Assembly: GCF_000739735.1 (NCBI RefSeq)
Contig: NZ_BBJF01000027.1
Location: 1-33,267, forward strand
Source: Paraburkholderia ginsengisoli NBRC 100965
GTDB taxonomy: Bacteria; Pseudomonadota; Gammaproteobacteria; Burkholderiales; Burkholderiaceae
Length of the DNA stretch: 33,267 bases
Reading direction: 5' to 3'
Shown: positions 31,442-33,267 of the stretch, one piece after another
How positions within the stretch are numbered: position 1 is the stretch's first letter
Layout of the letters: every line of letters begins with the position of its first letter
The notes under the pieces: generated by a model
Database searches by the model: none
Told to the model about the DNA's origin: nothing
Seen by the model: the letters and a program-made list of their open reading frames with translations, nothing else
Position numbers and translations under genes: made by a program

Positions 31442-33178
31442 ATGAGTCGAATTGAAAGGCAACCAGATTCCCCAAAGTCACTTGATATGCCAAACCCGAC
31501 CAGCGAATGCCTCAACACGCCCTTTGATATCGCTGGTGTCGTGATAGAGAAGTGGCAGCGCCTTGTCGACCTCATGGCGGAACTCATTGGTGTCCCAGCC
31601 GGGCTAATCATGCGGCTTGTCGGAACTGAAATTCAGGTGTTGGTATCGAGCGACACAGAAGGGAACCCATATCCTCCGGGGAGTTCGACAACAATGGCAG
31701 GCTCAGGGCTATATTGCGAAACGGTCATAAGCAGCGGAAGTGAGTTATTGATTCCCAATGCACTTGCATCGGATCGGTGGAAAGACAATCCGGATACGGA
31801 ATTCAACATGATTTCTTATCTGGGTTTTCCAATCCGATGGCCAGATCAGAGCCCGTTTGGAACGATTTGTGTCCTAGATTGTAAAGAAAATGCTTATTCG
31901 GAGAAATACATCCGCTTGGTCGCAGAGTTTCGCGATCTGGCTGAGTGCCATCTTCAACTGATTCACTCCGAATTCGTCGCAAAACGTGATCACCAAACCG
32001 TTGCGCAAATGGTCGTCGACTTAGGACATCAAAAGGAGATAGCCGAAGAGGCCAACCTCGCCAAATCCCGGTTTCTAGCTGCAGCCAGTCATGACCTGCG
32101 TCAGCCCGTCCATGCACTGAGCCTGTTTATCGGCGCGCTACGCAGCGTCCCGATGGACGCGAAAGGGCAAGGCCTGGTCGATCAGATCGAAGCGTCTGCG
32201 GACGCCATGGACAGGCTCTTTGCCGCTCTACTGGATATTTCCAAACTCGATGCCGGCATCGTAGAAGTCCTCCGCAAGCCATTCGCGATCGATGCCGTGC
32301 TTATCCGCGTCTACGACGACTTCGCGGGCGAGGCCGCTGCCAAGGGCCTGAAGCTCTCGTACGTGCGTTGCCGCGCGATCGTCGACTCCGATCCGATACT
32401 CGTCGAACGCATTGCGCGTAACCTGATTTCCAATGCGGTGCGCTACACCGATGCCGGGAGAATTGTCGTCGGGTGCCGACGCAGGGGCTCATCCGTCGCC
32501 ATGCAGGTCTGGGATACTGGCCGGGGCATTCCGCCCGATCAGCAGCAGCAGGTGTTCCAGGAGTACTACCAGGTCGACAATCCCGAGCGGGATCGCGAAA
32601 AGGGCCTCGGACTTGGCCTCGCGATTGTCCGGCGCGTCGCCGACCTGCTGGAATGCGATCTGCACCTGCGTTCGGAACATGGGCGAGGATCGTGTTTCGA
32701 AATTTCGCTTCCACAGGCAAGCGAGGCTGCGATGCCGCTGAGCGAACCAGTTGACAAGATATGCATAACTTCCACAACAGGCTACGTGGTCGTCATCGAC
32801 GACGAGAAGGCAATCCGTGCAGGGATGTCGGCGTTGCTGACCAATTGGGGTTACGAGATTCTGGCTGTCAGTTCGGCGGATGAAGCAATTCAATTTCTCG
32901 CCAGCTATACGGCGAAGCCGGATCTTTTGATTTGCGACCTGCGTCTGCGCGACGGTGAAAATGGCATTGAAGCAATCGAAAAGCTCCGCACCGAATACAA
33001 CGAGAGCATCCCTGCGATGCTGATCACAGGCGACACCGTGGCCCGCCGTTTGCGTGAGGCACAGGCTCGCGAACTGCTGGTGCTGCACAAGCCAGTGTCC
33101 ACCATCAAATTGAGAGAGGCGATAGTCAGACTTCTCTCCACCAGATCCGCACAACAGAAATCAAATACTGAAGTGTAG
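31442..33178 (+). CDS. Hybrid histidine kinase: GAF, HisKA, HATPase and receiver domains
   Basis: A 578-aa cytoplasmic sensor kinase with no membrane segment. Domains in order: GAF-like sensor (about 30-180; PIRWPDQSPFGTICVLD); a short coiled-coil linker; HisKA with AAASHDLRQPVHALSLF (His217); HATPase with N box NLISNAVRY (Asn331), DTGRGIPP (358-363) and GLGLGLAIVRR; then a receiver with Asp453/454 in VIDDEKA, phosphoacceptor Asp499 in LICDLRLRDG, LITGDT and LHKP (Lys550). All catalytic residues are present. The HDLRQPVHAL phosphotransfer motif is typical of hybrid kinases with a C-terminal receiver and no HPt. GGGA lies about 8 nt before ATG 31442, so that start is chosen over 31385. The missing output suggests signalling to a separate regulator; the nearby OmpR-type regulators are candidates only by position. 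Confidence 0.9.
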   Translation: MSRIERQPDSPKSLDMPNPTSECLNTPFDIAGVVIEKWQRLVDLMAELIGVPAGLIMRLVGTEIQVLVSSDTEGNPYPPGSSTTMAGSGLYCETVISSGSELLIPNALASDRWKDNPDTEFNMISYLGFPIRWPDQSPFGTICVLDCKENAYSEKYIRLVAEFRDLAECHLQLIHSEFVAKRDHQTVAQMVVDLGHQKEIAEEANLAKSRFLAAASHDLRQPVHALSLFIGALRSVPMDAKGQGLVDQIEASADAMDRLFAALLDISKLDAGIVEVLRKPFAIDAVLIRVYDDFAGEAAAKGLKLSYVRCRAIVDSDPILVERIARNLISNAVRYTDAGRIVVGCRRRGSSVAMQVWDTGRGIPPDQQQQVFQEYYQVDNPERDREKGLGLGLAIVRRVADLLECDLHLRSEHGRGSCFEISLPQASEAAMPLSEPVDKICITSTTGYVVVIDDEKAIRAGMSALLTNWGYEILAVSSADEAIQFLASYTAKPDLLICDLRLRDGENGIEAIEKLRTEYNESIPAMLITGDTVARRLREAQARELLVLHKPVSTIKLREAIVRLLSTRSAQQKSNTEV

Positions 33179-33267
33179 AACTGGCTGTCTTATTCACCGA
33201 TCCCGTTTCATTTTAGCGGCCGAAGCCTTGGTTAAACCTGGCCGTCCTGATGAAACGCTGTCTAACC

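Noticed and set aside
32301..33154. Minus-strand frames over the hybrid kinase
   Set aside because: Shadows of clear histidine-kinase and receiver motifs on the plus strand.
1..33267. CRISPR arrays, tRNA or rRNA genes
   Set aside because: No regularly spaced direct repeats, cloverleaf-like segments or rRNA-like stretches were found; the repeats present are IS ends or duplications.

Overview
The window looks like an accessory, insertion-sequence-rich segment of a Burkholderiaceae genome (Paraburkholderia/Caballeronia/Burkholderia type). The reasons are the high-GC coding style, a Burkholderia-type general porin, a LysR/M20/MFS catabolic cluster, and the mixture of IS6, IS1182, IS5/IS427, IS30 and ISL3 transposases. 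No rRNA, tRNA or CRISPR array was seen. All family assignments come from reading the sequence; no database search was run.

Layout. Positions 1-3200 hold a large exported GH28 (polygalacturonase-like) lipoprotein on the minus strand, with a strong terminator and operator-like palindromes upstream. Positions 3640-6030 hold a decayed gene for a membrane protein with an OmpA-like C-terminus. It carries a frameshift, an amber stop and an IS427-group insertion, and the whole segment is bracketed by one left-type and one right-type IS6 terminal repeat with no IS6 transposase between them. Positions 6160-7400 hold a general porin. Positions 7900-9900 are an IS graveyard: an IS66/IS3-like stub, a pRiA4b ORF-3-like remnant, an IS5 N-terminal stub, an intact 825-bp IS6 element and further IS6 fragments.

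Positions 9873-14893 form the best-preserved metabolic unit. Two M20 amidohydrolases and an MFS (ACS-type) permease are transcribed on the minus strand, divergently from a LysR regulator, and a perfect 16-bp palindrome lies in the shared promoter. The likely role is uptake and hydrolysis of an N-acyl or amide-conjugated organic acid. Positions 15196-15748 carry a 33-aa membrane micro-ORF overlapping a DUF6232-like membrane protein. Positions 15936-20700 are more mobile-element debris: IS1182 fragments, an 836-bp IS6 element, an aroE-like fragment, an ISL3 stub, a recombinase fragment lacking its catalytic tyrosine, and an intact IS30 element with perfect 26-bp ends.

Positions 20967-24869 hold three envelope genes on the minus strand: a MipA/OmpV barrel, a Tat-signal cytochrome P450-like protein with an atypical haem loop, and a MetA/SphA-like barrel. 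Positions 25798-30033 form an imperfect inverted duplication of an OmpR-type response-regulator locus, with an intact IS1182 element at its centre. A second 836-bp IS6 element follows, then a GAF/HisKA/HATPase/receiver hybrid histidine kinase (31442-33178).

The strongest candidates for something undescribed are the Tat-exported P450 with its two barrels, the transposase-less module with IS6 ends, the symmetric response-regulator/IS1182 palindrome, and the two small ORFs.
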